NCBI GenBank assembly: GCA_023436585.1
Contig: JAEZIN010000028.1
Span: forward strand, 558,001 to 622,000
Source: Bacillota bacterium
Lineage (GTDB): Bacteria; Bacillota; Clostridia; Christensenellales; Aristaeellaceae
Direction: 5' to 3'
Length of the DNA: 64,000 nt
Shown: positions 41,422-49,614 of the stretch, in pieces
Numbering within the stretch: position 1 is the first letter of the stretch
Layout of the letters: each line of letters opens with the position of its first letter
The notes under the pieces: generated by a model
What the model was told of the DNA's origin: nothing
What the model saw: only the letters and a program-made list of their open reading frames with translations
The model's database searches: none
Translations under genes and position numbers: made by a program

Positions 41422-42348
41422 CTACCTTCGTCTCGCAAATCCCACCGCGGCCGCGCCAAGGAGCCCGCCGTCATAGCCCAGGGGGGTGGGCAGAATTTGA
41501 AGGTTGGGGTTGGCGGCGCGGTACATGTGCCTACTCACGGTCTCCCAAAGGGATTTCTCGAATAGGGGGAACGCCAGGGAAACGCCGCCGCCCAGGATCA
41601 CCTTGGCGGGGTTTAATATATTGCAGGCTGTGGCAATGACCTTGCCCAGGTATTCGCCCTCCAGATGGAAAACCCGCAACGCCGTGTCCTCGCCGGCCCT
41701 GGCCCGGCTCGCGATTTCTGCGGCGTCAGCCTGCGATCCGTCCGGCATGGGCGCGCCGCCCAGTTCCTGGTAATTCCTGGCGATGGCCGGCCCGGCCGCG
41801 TGCGCTTCCAGGCAGCCATTCAGGCCGCACTTGCAGTGCCGGCCGTTTTCCACCACGGTGCAGTGGCCGAACTCCCCGGCGGTGCCGTTTGCCCCGCCAT
41901 ACAGCCTTCCGCCTATAAACATGGACCCGCCGATGCCGTTGGAAACGGTCAGGTACAAAAAATCCTCCGCATCCCGGCCGGCGCCGAACAGCCGTTCCGC
42001 CAGGGCGCAGGCCTGTCCATCGTTGTCGATAAAAGCGGGAAGGCGGAATTCTTCGGTTAGTATGGCCGCAATGGGCAAATCACGGATACCGGAGAAGCTG
42101 GCCTCCACCCATAGTCCCTTTTCCGGATCGGCGAGGCCGGGGATGGATGCGCCGATAAACGCGGGGGTTATGGAGGGATGCTCCTGTAAAAGCGCCCTGC
42201 CCTCCCGGAAGATATCCTCAAGCATTGCCTGCTTCGTAAGGTTCCGCCATACAAAGCGCCTTTTGCAGTGGATGGCTCCTGTTTCGTCCACCAGGCCTAC
42301 CACGAACTTAGAGCCGCCGATGTCAATGGCCAGGGAGACTGTACTCAT
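41422..42348 (-). CDS. ROK-family sugar kinase
   Basis: 308 residues. Phosphate loop LAIDIGGSKFVVGLVD at the start, catalytic IDNDGQACALAE (Asp), NGIGGSMFIGGRLYGGANGTAGEFGH, and the zinc motif CKCGLNGCLEAHA. There is no N-terminal helix-turn-helix, so it is a kinase rather than a regulator. It presumably phosphorylates a hexose or related sugar with ATP. Its start overlaps the PfkB kinase stop by 4 bases, and the two kinases are thus translationally coupled. Confidence 0.92.
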   Translation of the reverse strand: MSTVSLAIDIGGSKFVVGLVDETGAIHCKRRFVWRNLTKQAMLEDIFREGRALLQEHPSITPAFIGASIPGLADPEKGLWVEASFSGIRDLPIAAILTEEFRLPAFIDNDGQACALAERLFGAGRDAEDFLYLTVSNGIGGSMFIGGRLYGGANGTAGEFGHCTVVENGRHCKCGLNGCLEAHAAGPAIARNYQELGGAPMPDGSQADAAEIASRARAGEDTALRVFHLEGEYLGKVIATACNILNPAKVILGGGVSLAFPLFEKSLWETVSRHMYRAANPNLQILPTPLGYDGGLLGAAAVGFARRR

Positions 42349-43388
42349 TGTGCTTCTCCCCCAAACTGCTCGTCATACAGCGCCAGTATCTCCGCCGGGC
42401 TTGCAGTGCCGGTGGTGCCGATTTTGCGCACGGTGACACCTGCGGCCAGGTTGCCGATAAAAGCGGCCTCCTTATGGCTGGCCCCGGCGCAAAGCGCGCT
42501 GACGATTCCGGCGGTGCAGGCATCGCCCGCGCCGCATACGTCAATGGGCCCAGATTGGTAAGCGGCCGGCACCAGGCAGTTTTCCGCGTCCTGCCTGCAG
42601 GCTACGCCACTTGCGCCGCAGGTGATGAACACATCCCTGCCTGTCTTTTGCATCAGCGCATCCATGGCCGCAAAGACCCGGTTCTGATCAAAGGAATCAT
42701 CAGCTTCCAACCCCAGCGCCATCTTTTCGGCCTCCAGGTGGTTGCACTTGATGGTCACATCCGAAAAACGGTGGATAAATGCCCTGGAGTCCGCGAAAAA
42801 GAGCTTTTCGGGTTTTTCGCGGGCCAGGGAGGAGATGACATCCCGCATGGCCTCCGTCACCACGCCGGTATTCTCCTTGGTTAATTGATCCAGTATGATC
42901 ACCGCGTCGGACCTTTGCGCGGCCGCCTGCAGGTGCAGCGCCGTTTTGCGCACCAAGGATTCGGGCGTGACGGTGCGGTTCTTGATATCAATACGGTTGC
43001 CTTCCTTGGGTGCCTCGCCGCCTTCCATAAACATGGGCTTCATGTACACGGGCGTCATCCGGTCCCGGCTTCTTACCACGTGCCGCGTATCCACGCCGGC
43101 ACTTCTTAGCGCCTGCAGTACCTCCCAGCCGTCGCCGTCCATGCCCAGGAAGCTTACGGCATAACAGGTACCCACCTTCAGCGCCATCAGGTTGTTGAGC
43201 ACTGTGCCCGCCGCACCGGCGCTGGATTTATAGCCCACCGCCTGGTAGGCTGTCAGGCCTGTTTCCACGGAAGGTTCGTTAAGGCTTCTGTCAATTTGCA
43301 TCCACTTATCCAAAAACAGATCGCCCAATACCGTGATATGAAGGCGGGGGAACTGCTTGAGCAGGAAGATCAGCCGTTCCCGGTTCAT
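42345..43388 (-). CDS. PfkB-family carbohydrate kinase, HldE/RfaE kinase-like
   Basis: 347 residues. Starts with FPRLHITVLGDLFLDKWM, has the SAGAAGTVLNNLMAL substrate loop, the VSFLGMDGDGWEVLQAL segment, and the anion-hole motif DVCGAGDACTAGIVSAL with the catalytic Asp. The N-terminal layout matches the kinase half of HldE (heptose-7-phosphate 1-kinase). There is no fused nucleotidyltransferase. It overlaps both neighbours by 4 bases. With GmhA-like SIS and HAD genes in the same cluster it points to phosphorylation of an unusual sugar phosphate. Confidence 0.88.
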   Translation of the reverse strand: MNRERLIFLLKQFPRLHITVLGDLFLDKWMQIDRSLNEPSVETGLTAYQAVGYKSSAGAAGTVLNNLMALKVGTCYAVSFLGMDGDGWEVLQALRSAGVDTRHVVRSRDRMTPVYMKPMFMEGGEAPKEGNRIDIKNRTVTPESLVRKTALHLQAAAQRSDAVIILDQLTKENTGVVTEAMRDVISSLAREKPEKLFFADSRAFIHRFSDVTIKCNHLEAEKMALGLEADDSFDQNRVFAAMDALMQKTGRDVFITCGASGVACRQDAENCLVPAAYQSGPIDVCGAGDACTAGIVSALCAGASHKEAAFIGNLAAGVTVRKIGTTGTASPAEILALYDEQFGGEAQ

Positions 43389-44356
43389 TTGCGTTCCCCC
43401 CCGTGCAAAAGCCGGTGGGCAAGGGCCGCCACGGTGTCGCTGTGCTGGCCCTGCACATAAAAGCTCTCCCCGCCGTCAGCCACGGTACGGGCCATGATGG
43501 TTTTCCATGGCCTGAAATAATACCTGGGATCAGACTTTGACGGCTCCTCCTGAACATTCTTGCCTTCCAGGGGCAAAAGATCAAACACCGCCGTGGTAAA
43601 ATGGCCGATGTGCCGGCCCTGCTGATGTGCCACGTTCCTGGCCATGGACAGCGCCTTCAAGTACACCTCCGGCCCCGTCACCGCCGAGCCGAAATTCAGG
43701 AAAACGCCGCCCTCCAGGTTTTCCACGGTGTTGGTGTAGATAAGAAAATCCCTGTAGGTGGCTTCCCCCACGACAGCCCCGTCGAAATTGGGCTGCTCGT
43801 GTATGATATCGCAGCCGATGCTCACATGCACGGTAACAGGCACCTGATTTTTATAGCCCGCGGCCAGCAGGCTGTAGTCGCGACACGGAAAATTGTTTTC
43901 CCAGATATACCTGCCCACAGCCTCGCCGTAGCCCAGCCCATCCTTTGCGCCTTCAGCCACAGCCTCGTTGATGCGCGCATCCTCCTGCCACAGGCCGAAC
44001 TGCCCTTCTCTTATATATCGTGCTACGCTCTCCGTGGTGGCACCGATAAGGGCAAACTCGAAATCATGGATGCTCCCGGCGCCGTTTAAGGCAAAGTGGG
44101 TGATGTACCCTTTCTCCATGAGCTTTATCAGCAGCGGCGCGGCCCCAGCCCGCAGCACATGCGCGCCCATCATCATCAATACCGCCGCGCCCTTTTCCCG
44201 GGCGGCCTTGATTCTCTCCGCCAGTATATCAATGGTCTCATGGTGATAATCCGGGCAGGCGTCCGGGTCCATCATCACGCTTAAATCTAAGTCATGGGCG
44301 CGCTGCGTCAGGGGCTTCAATAAAAGCCTGGACCGGTCGAACTGGGCAAAAGGCAT
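43385..44356 (-). CDS. Deoxyhypusine synthase-like protein of a sugar-kinase cluster
   Basis: 323 residues. It matches the deoxyhypusine synthase fold family: AREKGAAVLMMMGAHVLRAG, the Rossmann-like HFALNGAGSIHDFEFALIG (about 88-105), VSIGCDIIHEQPNFDGAVVGEATYRDFLIY (about 178-207, read in two parts), and GGVFLNFGSAVTGPEVYLKAL. Near the C-terminus PWKTI (Lys285) lies where eukaryotic DHS has its catalytic lysine in a WGKI motif; this alignment is by eye. Bacteria lack hypusinated eIF5A, so another NAD-dependent reaction is likely, perhaps on a sugar or polyamine. It overlaps the PfkB kinase by 4 bases and sits 20 bases after the HAD gene. Confidence 0.8.
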   Translation of the reverse strand: MPFAQFDRSRLLLKPLTQRAHDLDLSVMMDPDACPDYHHETIDILAERIKAAREKGAAVLMMMGAHVLRAGAAPLLIKLMEKGYITHFALNGAGSIHDFEFALIGATTESVARYIREGQFGLWQEDARINEAVAEGAKDGLGYGEAVGRYIWENNFPCRDYSLLAAGYKNQVPVTVHVSIGCDIIHEQPNFDGAVVGEATYRDFLIYTNTVENLEGGVFLNFGSAVTGPEVYLKALSMARNVAHQQGRHIGHFTTAVFDLLPLEGKNVQEEPSKSDPRYYFRPWKTIMARTVADGGESFYVQGQHSDTVAALAHRLLHGGERK

Positions 44357-44376
44357 ATTGCATTCCCTCCCGCTGA

Positions 44377-45198
44377 TTAATCAAAAAGATAGGCTTCCAA
44401 TTCACCAAGATTCCTGTAATCGGGGATGATCACATCCGCCCCGGCGCGCAAAAGCCTCTCCCGCTTCCATTCGTCGATGCCGCGGCGTTCCGATTCGTTG
44501 GATGCCACACCGATGGCTGTGCCCCCCACGGCCTTCACGTTTTCAATCTCTACATAGCCGTCCCCCAGCCCCAGCAGCTCTTCACCCTGAAGATTGTTTT
44601 CCCTCAATATCCGCTCAATGACCATTTTCTTGGAGAACGCCCTGTAGTCCCGCTGCGCGCCGTAAATGTGCCCCTCAAAAAACCGGTCCACCTGCAAAAG
44701 CATTGCCTCGTTAAGCACGTATTCCTCATCGGTGCCGCTGGCCAAGTACAGCGTGAGCCCATGGCCTTTCAGCATGGTAAGAAGCTCATATGATCCGGGC
44801 ACGGTCAGCGTTTCCGGGTCGATGGAGCCTTTCTCCAGCCCTTTCAGGCGGTTGTCGATCCGTATAAGCAGTCTGCGGTGGTATTCGTCCTTGTAGACCT
44901 GCGGGTCCAAAGGCGTACCGCCCAGCTTTTTAATCTCCTCCGCCAAGGCGATGCACTGGTATATGGTCTGCTTGCCCGTATGGAAGAAGATAAACTCCCT
45001 GGCAAGTGCGTATAAATCCGCAGGGTCTTTGTCCTGGCCGCCTGGCGTCTTCGTCAATATGTCCGCGAAATAGGGGATCATAATCTGCTGCCAGCCTTCG
45101 CGGATCAGGCTGATGGTGCCGTCAAAGTCCAATACCGCGTAACGGAAGCTTCCCAACCTCGGCCGAACAATTTCCGGTGCCGTTTCATTTCTGCTCAT
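44377..45198 (-). CDS. HAD-family hydrolase, first gene of the DHS-like cluster
   Basis: 273 residues. Motif I VLDFDGTISLIREGW (nucleophile Asp and following acid Asp), motif II LYLASGTDEEYV, Lys in the FSKKMVIERIL region, and motifs III/IV LLGLGDGYVEIENVKAVGG. A large helical cap lies between motifs I and II (about residues 35-125). It would dephosphorylate a sugar phosphate or act as a phosphoglucomutase-like enzyme. It opens the five-gene minus-strand cluster, divergent from the ROK regulator. The N-terminus before the DFDGT motif is about 20 residues long; the exact start is uncertain because the ribosome site is weak. Confidence 0.87.
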   Translation of the reverse strand: MSRNETAPEIVRPRLGSFRYAVLDFDGTISLIREGWQQIMIPYFADILTKTPGGQDKDPADLYALAREFIFFHTGKQTIYQCIALAEEIKKLGGTPLDPQVYKDEYHRRLLIRIDNRLKGLEKGSIDPETLTVPGSYELLTMLKGHGLTLYLASGTDEEYVLNEAMLLQVDRFFEGHIYGAQRDYRAFSKKMVIERILRENNLQGEELLGLGDGYVEIENVKAVGGTAIGVASNESERRGIDEWKRERLLRAGADVIIPDYRNLGELEAYLFD

Positions 45199-45220
45199 GT
45201 AGGACGTTAATCCTTCCTCA

Positions 45221-45249
45221 TTGACGAATGCATTCGTTCCTGCTACTAT
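45221..45249 (+). promoter_or_regulatory. Promoter with a perfect 14-bp palindromic operator, ROK regulator / DHS-like cluster
   Basis: TTGACG (45221-45226), 17-base spacer, TACTAT (45244-45249) is a strong plus-strand promoter for the ROK regulator at 45288. The exact palindrome ACGAATGCATTCGT (45224-45237) overlaps the -35 and spacer and lies in the 89-base divergent interval, so one bound dimer could control both directions. Confidence 0.8.
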
Positions 45250-45287
45250 GAAAGTAACTTTTGTATACGATAGAAAGAAGGGTGCCT

Positions 45288-46478
45288 ATGGCGGAAGCCG
45301 GCCAAATCAAGCGAGAGCACTATAAAACCGTACTGCGGCTGATTCAGCGGCATCCCGATATCTCCAAGCCTCAAATTGCCGCGAAGACGGGCCTTACACC
45401 CTCAGCCGTGCATGGGATTGTGTCCTATCTGGAGCAAAAGGGCGTAATCGCCTGCACCGGCTCCGCCAGCTCCAGCGGCGGCCGCAAGCCCTCTTGCTAC
45501 GCGATCCCAAAGGACCTGGGCTTTTTTGTAGGCGCAAGCATCCGTATCGACAGGCTGGAAATCGGCCTGTTTGACATGAACCTAAATCTCATACATAAGA
45601 CGGCCCATGTCCTGAGCCTCAGCGAGGCCGGACCGGAGACGTACGCCTCCTTTACCGCCCAGGCTATCGTGCAGGAAATCGCCAGTTTCGGCCTCCGTTC
45701 GGAGGACTGCTTCGGCGTGGGTGTTACCGTGCCGGGTCCGGTGGATTTTGAAAGGGGAACTGTTTTGGAGATCGCCGCCGCGCCGCTGTGGCAGCAGTAT
45801 CCGCTGGCTCACAGGCTATCGGATGCCTTGGCGCTGCCCGTGGCGGTGGACAAGGATGTGTACGCCGGCATCAGGTACCTGCAGCATGTGGGGAAAATAA
45901 AGCGCAGGGAGTGTGCGGCGTTCCTGTCCATCTGCGAGGGCATCGGCGCGGCGCTGCTCATACACGGCGAGGTCTTTCGCGGCTCCCACAGCCTTTCGGG
46001 AGAGATCGGCCATCTCACTGTGCGCAAGGATGGCATTCCCTGCTCCTGCGGCAATACCGGCTGCCTGGAGCTGTACTGCTCGGACATCGGCATTGTGAAG
46101 CAGTACAACGCCCAGACGGGCGGGAACTGCCAGCGGGTGGAGGATGTGATCGCCTTCGGGGAAAAGGATGATCCCCTGGCCCGCAAGGTGTTTGCCCAGG
46201 CGGTGGGGTATCTTGTGGATACCACCTGCACCATCATCATGAACTATGACCCGGAAGAGCTTGTGATCTACTGCACGTGGCTCAACCGGCAGCGCGCGCT
46301 GTACTTCAAAATGCTGGATGCGCTGTACGCCAAAAGCATATTCACAAAGCGCCATACGGTGGATATAAGCCTGTTGGACCCCGAGCCCATCAACCTGCCT
46401 TCCGCCGCTTCGCTGGCGGCGCTGGATTTGAGCTTCCGCTCCGGCAGCAGGCTGATGGATATGCTGGAGGAAGAGTAA
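45288..46478 (+). CDS. ROK-family (NagC/XylR-type) transcriptional regulator
   Basis: 396 residues; AAGAAGG precedes ATG 45288. N-terminal winged helix (about 8-70): RLIQRHPDISKPQIAAKTGL, SAVHGIVSYLEQKGVI. The ROK domain follows: VGASIRIDRLEIGLFDMN, GVGVTVPGPVDFERG, SICEGIGAALLIHGEVFRG, GHLTVRKDGIPCSCGNTGC with the zinc cysteines. It is divergent from the cluster encoding the DHS-like, kinase, isomerase and phosphatase proteins, and a perfect palindrome lies between them, so it most likely represses that cluster until a sugar or sugar phosphate binds. Its stop is only 3 bases from the convergent isomerase gene. Confidence 0.92.
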   Translation: MAEAGQIKREHYKTVLRLIQRHPDISKPQIAAKTGLTPSAVHGIVSYLEQKGVIACTGSASSSGGRKPSCYAIPKDLGFFVGASIRIDRLEIGLFDMNLNLIHKTAHVLSLSEAGPETYASFTAQAIVQEIASFGLRSEDCFGVGVTVPGPVDFERGTVLEIAAAPLWQQYPLAHRLSDALALPVAVDKDVYAGIRYLQHVGKIKRRECAAFLSICEGIGAALLIHGEVFRGSHSLSGEIGHLTVRKDGIPCSCGNTGCLELYCSDIGIVKQYNAQTGGNCQRVEDVIAFGEKDDPLARKVFAQAVGYLVDTTCTIIMNYDPEELVIYCTWLNRQRALYFKMLDALYAKSIFTKRHTVDISLLDPEPINLPSAASLAALDLSFRSGSRLMDMLEEE

Positions 46479-46481
46479 AAG

Positions 46482-47471
46482 CTATTCAGCCTTCAGCGCG
46501 CTGTCAAAGGCAAAATCCGACGGCTCGAAGTTCATCCGGCTGGCGACCATGTACGCCTCCGCAGCGCCTCGCATCCTCTCCATGCCGCTGTCCTCCCATT
46601 CCACGCACAGGGGGCCGTGATATCCCATCTGGTTCAGCTCCCGCGTAATGGCGTCAAAGTCTACATCCCCATGGCCCAGGGACACAAAGTTCCAGCCGCG
46701 CCGTGTATCGCCAAACTCCAGGTGCGAACCCAGCACGCCGGCGCGCCCGTCGCAGCTTAGCTTCACGTCCTTCAAATGCACATGGTAGATGCGCTCTGCA
46801 AAATCCCGCAGGAAGACGATTGGGTCCACCCGCTGCCATAATAAGTGGCTGGGGTCAAAGTTCAGGCCCAGGGTGGGCCGAAAATCCAGCTTCCTCAAAA
46901 GCCTCAGGGTGCTGTAATAATCAAAGGCGATCTCCGTGGGGTGCACTTCCAGCGCCAGCTTCACGCCGCATTCGTCGTACACGTCAAAGATGGGCGTCCA
47001 CAGCTCCTTGATGCGCTCAAAGCCCGCCTCTACCATCTCTTTTGTCGTCTGGGGGAAAGAATACCACCAGGCCCAGATGGGGGAGCCCAAGAAGCACGTC
47101 ACCACCGGCACATTCAAAAGCTGCGCTGCCCGCGCAGTTTTTTTCATGGTCTCAATGGCCCAGTTCCGTATTTCCTCGGGTTTTCCCCGCAGCGCCTTGG
47201 GGGCGAAGTTATTAAGCCGCGGGTCGTAGTTGTCGCCCACGCACTGGCCGACAAGGTGAGCGGATATCGCGCCGATCTTCATGTCATGCTTGTTAAGCGT
47301 GGAAAGAAGCCATTCCCGGTATTCTGGGGAGGAGACGGTCTTCTCCACATCCACATGGGCCTGACTGGCCAGTTCGAAGCCTTCATAACCGATGGCGTGC
47401 ATTTTTTCGCAAAGCGTTTCCAGCGGGATGTCGCCAAACTGGCCGGAACAGATGTTGATAGGCCGTTTCAT
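46482..47471 (-). CDS. Sugar phosphate isomerase/epimerase, TIM barrel
   Basis: 329 residues. Xylose-isomerase-like barrel: IGYEGFELASQAHVDVE, KIGAISAHLVGQCVGDNYDP, VKLALEVHPTEIAFDY (Glu metal ligand), LGLNFDPSHLLWQ, IYHVHLKDVKL, FVSLGHGDVDFDAI, LCVEWEDSGM. Such enzymes epimerise or isomerise sugars, inositols or hydroxypyruvate-like compounds. It ends the six-gene LacI operon and follows a Gfo/Idh/MocA dehydrogenase by 17 bases, with which it probably shares a pathway. Confidence 0.9.
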   Translation of the reverse strand: MKRPINICSGQFGDIPLETLCEKMHAIGYEGFELASQAHVDVEKTVSSPEYREWLLSTLNKHDMKIGAISAHLVGQCVGDNYDPRLNNFAPKALRGKPEEIRNWAIETMKKTARAAQLLNVPVVTCFLGSPIWAWWYSFPQTTKEMVEAGFERIKELWTPIFDVYDECGVKLALEVHPTEIAFDYYSTLRLLRKLDFRPTLGLNFDPSHLLWQRVDPIVFLRDFAERIYHVHLKDVKLSCDGRAGVLGSHLEFGDTRRGWNFVSLGHGDVDFDAITRELNQMGYHGPLCVEWEDSGMERMRGAAEAYMVASRMNFEPSDFAFDSALKAE

Positions 47472-47488
47472 ATGGTTAGCCTCCCTGC

Positions 47489-48535
47489 TTACGTATGGTC
47501 CACAAAAATCGTCTTGTTTTCCTTGGCGGACTTGACCGCTGCGAAGATCACGCGCATGGCCTTTAACGCTTCCTCACCGTCCACGGGAGGGGTCCTGCCG
47601 TTCAGGACGCTTTCCACAAACGCGTTGATAACGCCTGTGTTTTTGCGCGCGCCGGTGGTTTGGTCCTTGTTGGAAGCCATCAGGTCCAACAGATACCGCA
47701 ATACTTCGCCATTGCGCTTTTCCAGAATCAGCGAATAGACGGGATCGTCATACAGGCGGAGCGTGCCCTCCGTGCCGTAAATGCGGGTGGAGTTATCCTC
47801 TTGGCCGTAAAACGTCCAGCTTACGTGCAATTGGCCTAGCACACCGCTTTTGGTGCGCATGACCATCAGGGCGTTGTCCTCCACCGAAATGGGGGAGCCG
47901 TCGGGGAATTTCTTGTCCAGCGTACCCACAGCGGCCGTCACCTCCGTTACCGGCTCATTAAGCAGGTAGTGGATGATATCGGCCTTGTGCACGCCAAGGT
48001 CAGCCAGCGCGCCGAAGGCTGCCTGCTTTTTATCAAAGAACCAGGAGTTGGCAAGCCCCGTCCAGCCTTCCGGGCCTGGGTGGCCGAAGGTGGTGTGGAA
48101 GGAAACGGGCCTGCCGATCTCGCCGGCGAGGACCATTTCCCTGGCCTTTTGATGGGCCAGCGCAAACCGCTGGTTGTGGCCGATCATCAGCAGCCTGCCG
48201 TTCCGCTTGGCAGCCGCAGCCATAGCCTCGCAATCTTCCAGGGTGGTGGCCATGGGCTTTTCGCAAAGCACATGCTTGCCCGCGTCCAGCGCCTTGATGG
48301 TGACGGAGGCGTGGTCCACGTTGGCCACGCAGACGCTGACCGCGTCCACGCCGCTTTCCAGCAGTTCTTCCACGCTGCCGTATGCCTTTCCGCCGTACTC
48401 CTTGGCCAAAGCCTGGGCACGTTCCGGTATGCCGTCAAAATAGGCGGTCAGCTCACAATTGGGGTTTTCCCGGTACTCCGGGGCGTGGCGCACCTGGGTG
48501 ATCTTGCCGCAGCCGATGATGCCGATTTTAAGCAT
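47489..48535 (-). CDS. Gfo/Idh/MocA oxidoreductase of the LacI operon
   Basis: 348 residues. KIGIIGCGKITQVRHAPEY Rossmann start; VDAVSVCVANVDHASVTIKAL; lysine motif HVLCEKPMATTLEDCEAM; MIGHNQRFALAHQKAREMV; and FGALADLGVHKADIIHYLL with the catalytic-region His. NAD-dependent oxidation of the imported sugar or cyclitol is likely. It lies 17 bases after the permease and before the isomerase, forming the catabolic end of an operon headed by LacI and ABC transport genes. Confidence 0.92.
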   Translation of the reverse strand: MLKIGIIGCGKITQVRHAPEYRENPNCELTAYFDGIPERAQALAKEYGGKAYGSVEELLESGVDAVSVCVANVDHASVTIKALDAGKHVLCEKPMATTLEDCEAMAAAAKRNGRLLMIGHNQRFALAHQKAREMVLAGEIGRPVSFHTTFGHPGPEGWTGLANSWFFDKKQAAFGALADLGVHKADIIHYLLNEPVTEVTAAVGTLDKKFPDGSPISVEDNALMVMRTKSGVLGQLHVSWTFYGQEDNSTRIYGTEGTLRLYDDPVYSLILEKRNGEVLRYLLDLMASNKDQTTGARKNTGVINAFVESVLNGRTPPVDGEEALKAMRVIFAAVKSAKENKTIFVDHT

Positions 48536-48552
48536 GCGCGCTTCCCCCTTTT

Positions 48553-49614
48553 TCAGCGTTTGCGACCAAGAATGTTCTGCAGGAGTACCGCGATGATGAT
48601 GATGCCGCCGCTGATGGCGCCGTTTAAGAACGTGGAAGCATCCATGCTGACCAGTATGTTGTTGATGATCTTGAACATTAAAACGCCCAGGAAGGTACCT
48701 ATGATCTTGCCCCGGCCGCCGCTCATGGAGGTGCCGCCGATGGCCACTGCCGCGATGGCGTCCATTTCAAACAGATTGCCGGCGCTGGCGGGGGAGACGG
48801 TCATCCCGCGGGATGTGTACAGCCAGGCCGAGAAGCCGCATAAAAGACCGGTGATGGCAAAGACGGCGATCTTGATCTTGTCCACGTTTACGCCGGCCAG
48901 CCTGGCGGAGGTTTCGTTGCTGCCCACGGCATAAATGTGCTTGCCCAGCTTTGTTCTTTGCATAATCAGGCCGAATAGCAGCGAGAGGATTACAAACATG
49001 AAGATGGGATACGGTATTTTGAAGTCCCCAAGCTTGACAGATCCCGCCGCCACCAGGCGGAAGGCTTGGTAATACGCCGAGTTGGGGTTGCCGGCGGAGA
49101 CGCCGATGGGGCCGCCCTTGCCGAAGTGGTTGATCAGGGAACGGCAGGCCGTCTGCACCGCCAGGGTGGCAATCATGGCCGGCATCCTGCCCTTGGTGAC
49201 CAGCAGGCCGTTGAAGCCGCCGATGAAAGCGCCGAACAGAAGGCAGAACAAAAGCATCACCAAAATGCCCAGCCACCCGTCAAAGAACGGGTTTGTGCAA
49301 ACATAGTTCAGGGTGTATGTGCCGAAGCCCGCGATGATGGCGACCTGGGCGCCTACGGATATGTCGATGAGTCCGGCGCAGATGACCATGGTCATGCCCA
49401 GGGCGATGATGCCTGTAGGAGCGCTTTGCACGATGATGTTGGATATATTTTGCCAGAGGAAGAAGTTGGGGTTAAAATACCAGCCCAATGCCAGAAGGAG
49501 GATGAAGGACAGCCAGTAGCTGTACTCCGACAGCAGCTTTTTGTAAAAGCTCTTGTTCAGCAGCGTCTTCTTTATCAGCGTCTTGGGCGTCCAGGATTGA
49601 ACCGTCTTAAGCAT
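48553..49614 (-). CDS. Sugar ABC importer permease, RbsC type
   Basis: 353 residues with an extended N-terminus (about 35 polar residues) before the first membrane helix. Family motifs: GIIALGMTMVICAGLIDISVGA, VTKGRMPAMIATLAVQTACRS, KHIYAVGSNETSARLAGVNV, MDAIAAVAIGGTSMSGGRG. Forms the channel for the ATPase with whose stop it overlaps by 8 bases. Typical of ribose/inositol-like importers. Confidence 0.92.
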   Translation of the reverse strand: MLKTVQSWTPKTLIKKTLLNKSFYKKLLSEYSYWLSFILLLALGWYFNPNFFLWQNISNIIVQSAPTGIIALGMTMVICAGLIDISVGAQVAIIAGFGTYTLNYVCTNPFFDGWLGILVMLLFCLLFGAFIGGFNGLLVTKGRMPAMIATLAVQTACRSLINHFGKGGPIGVSAGNPNSAYYQAFRLVAAGSVKLGDFKIPYPIFMFVILSLLFGLIMQRTKLGKHIYAVGSNETSARLAGVNVDKIKIAVFAITGLLCGFSAWLYTSRGMTVSPASAGNLFEMDAIAAVAIGGTSMSGGRGKIIGTFLGVLMFKIINNILVSMDASTFLNGAISGGIIIIAVLLQNILGRKR

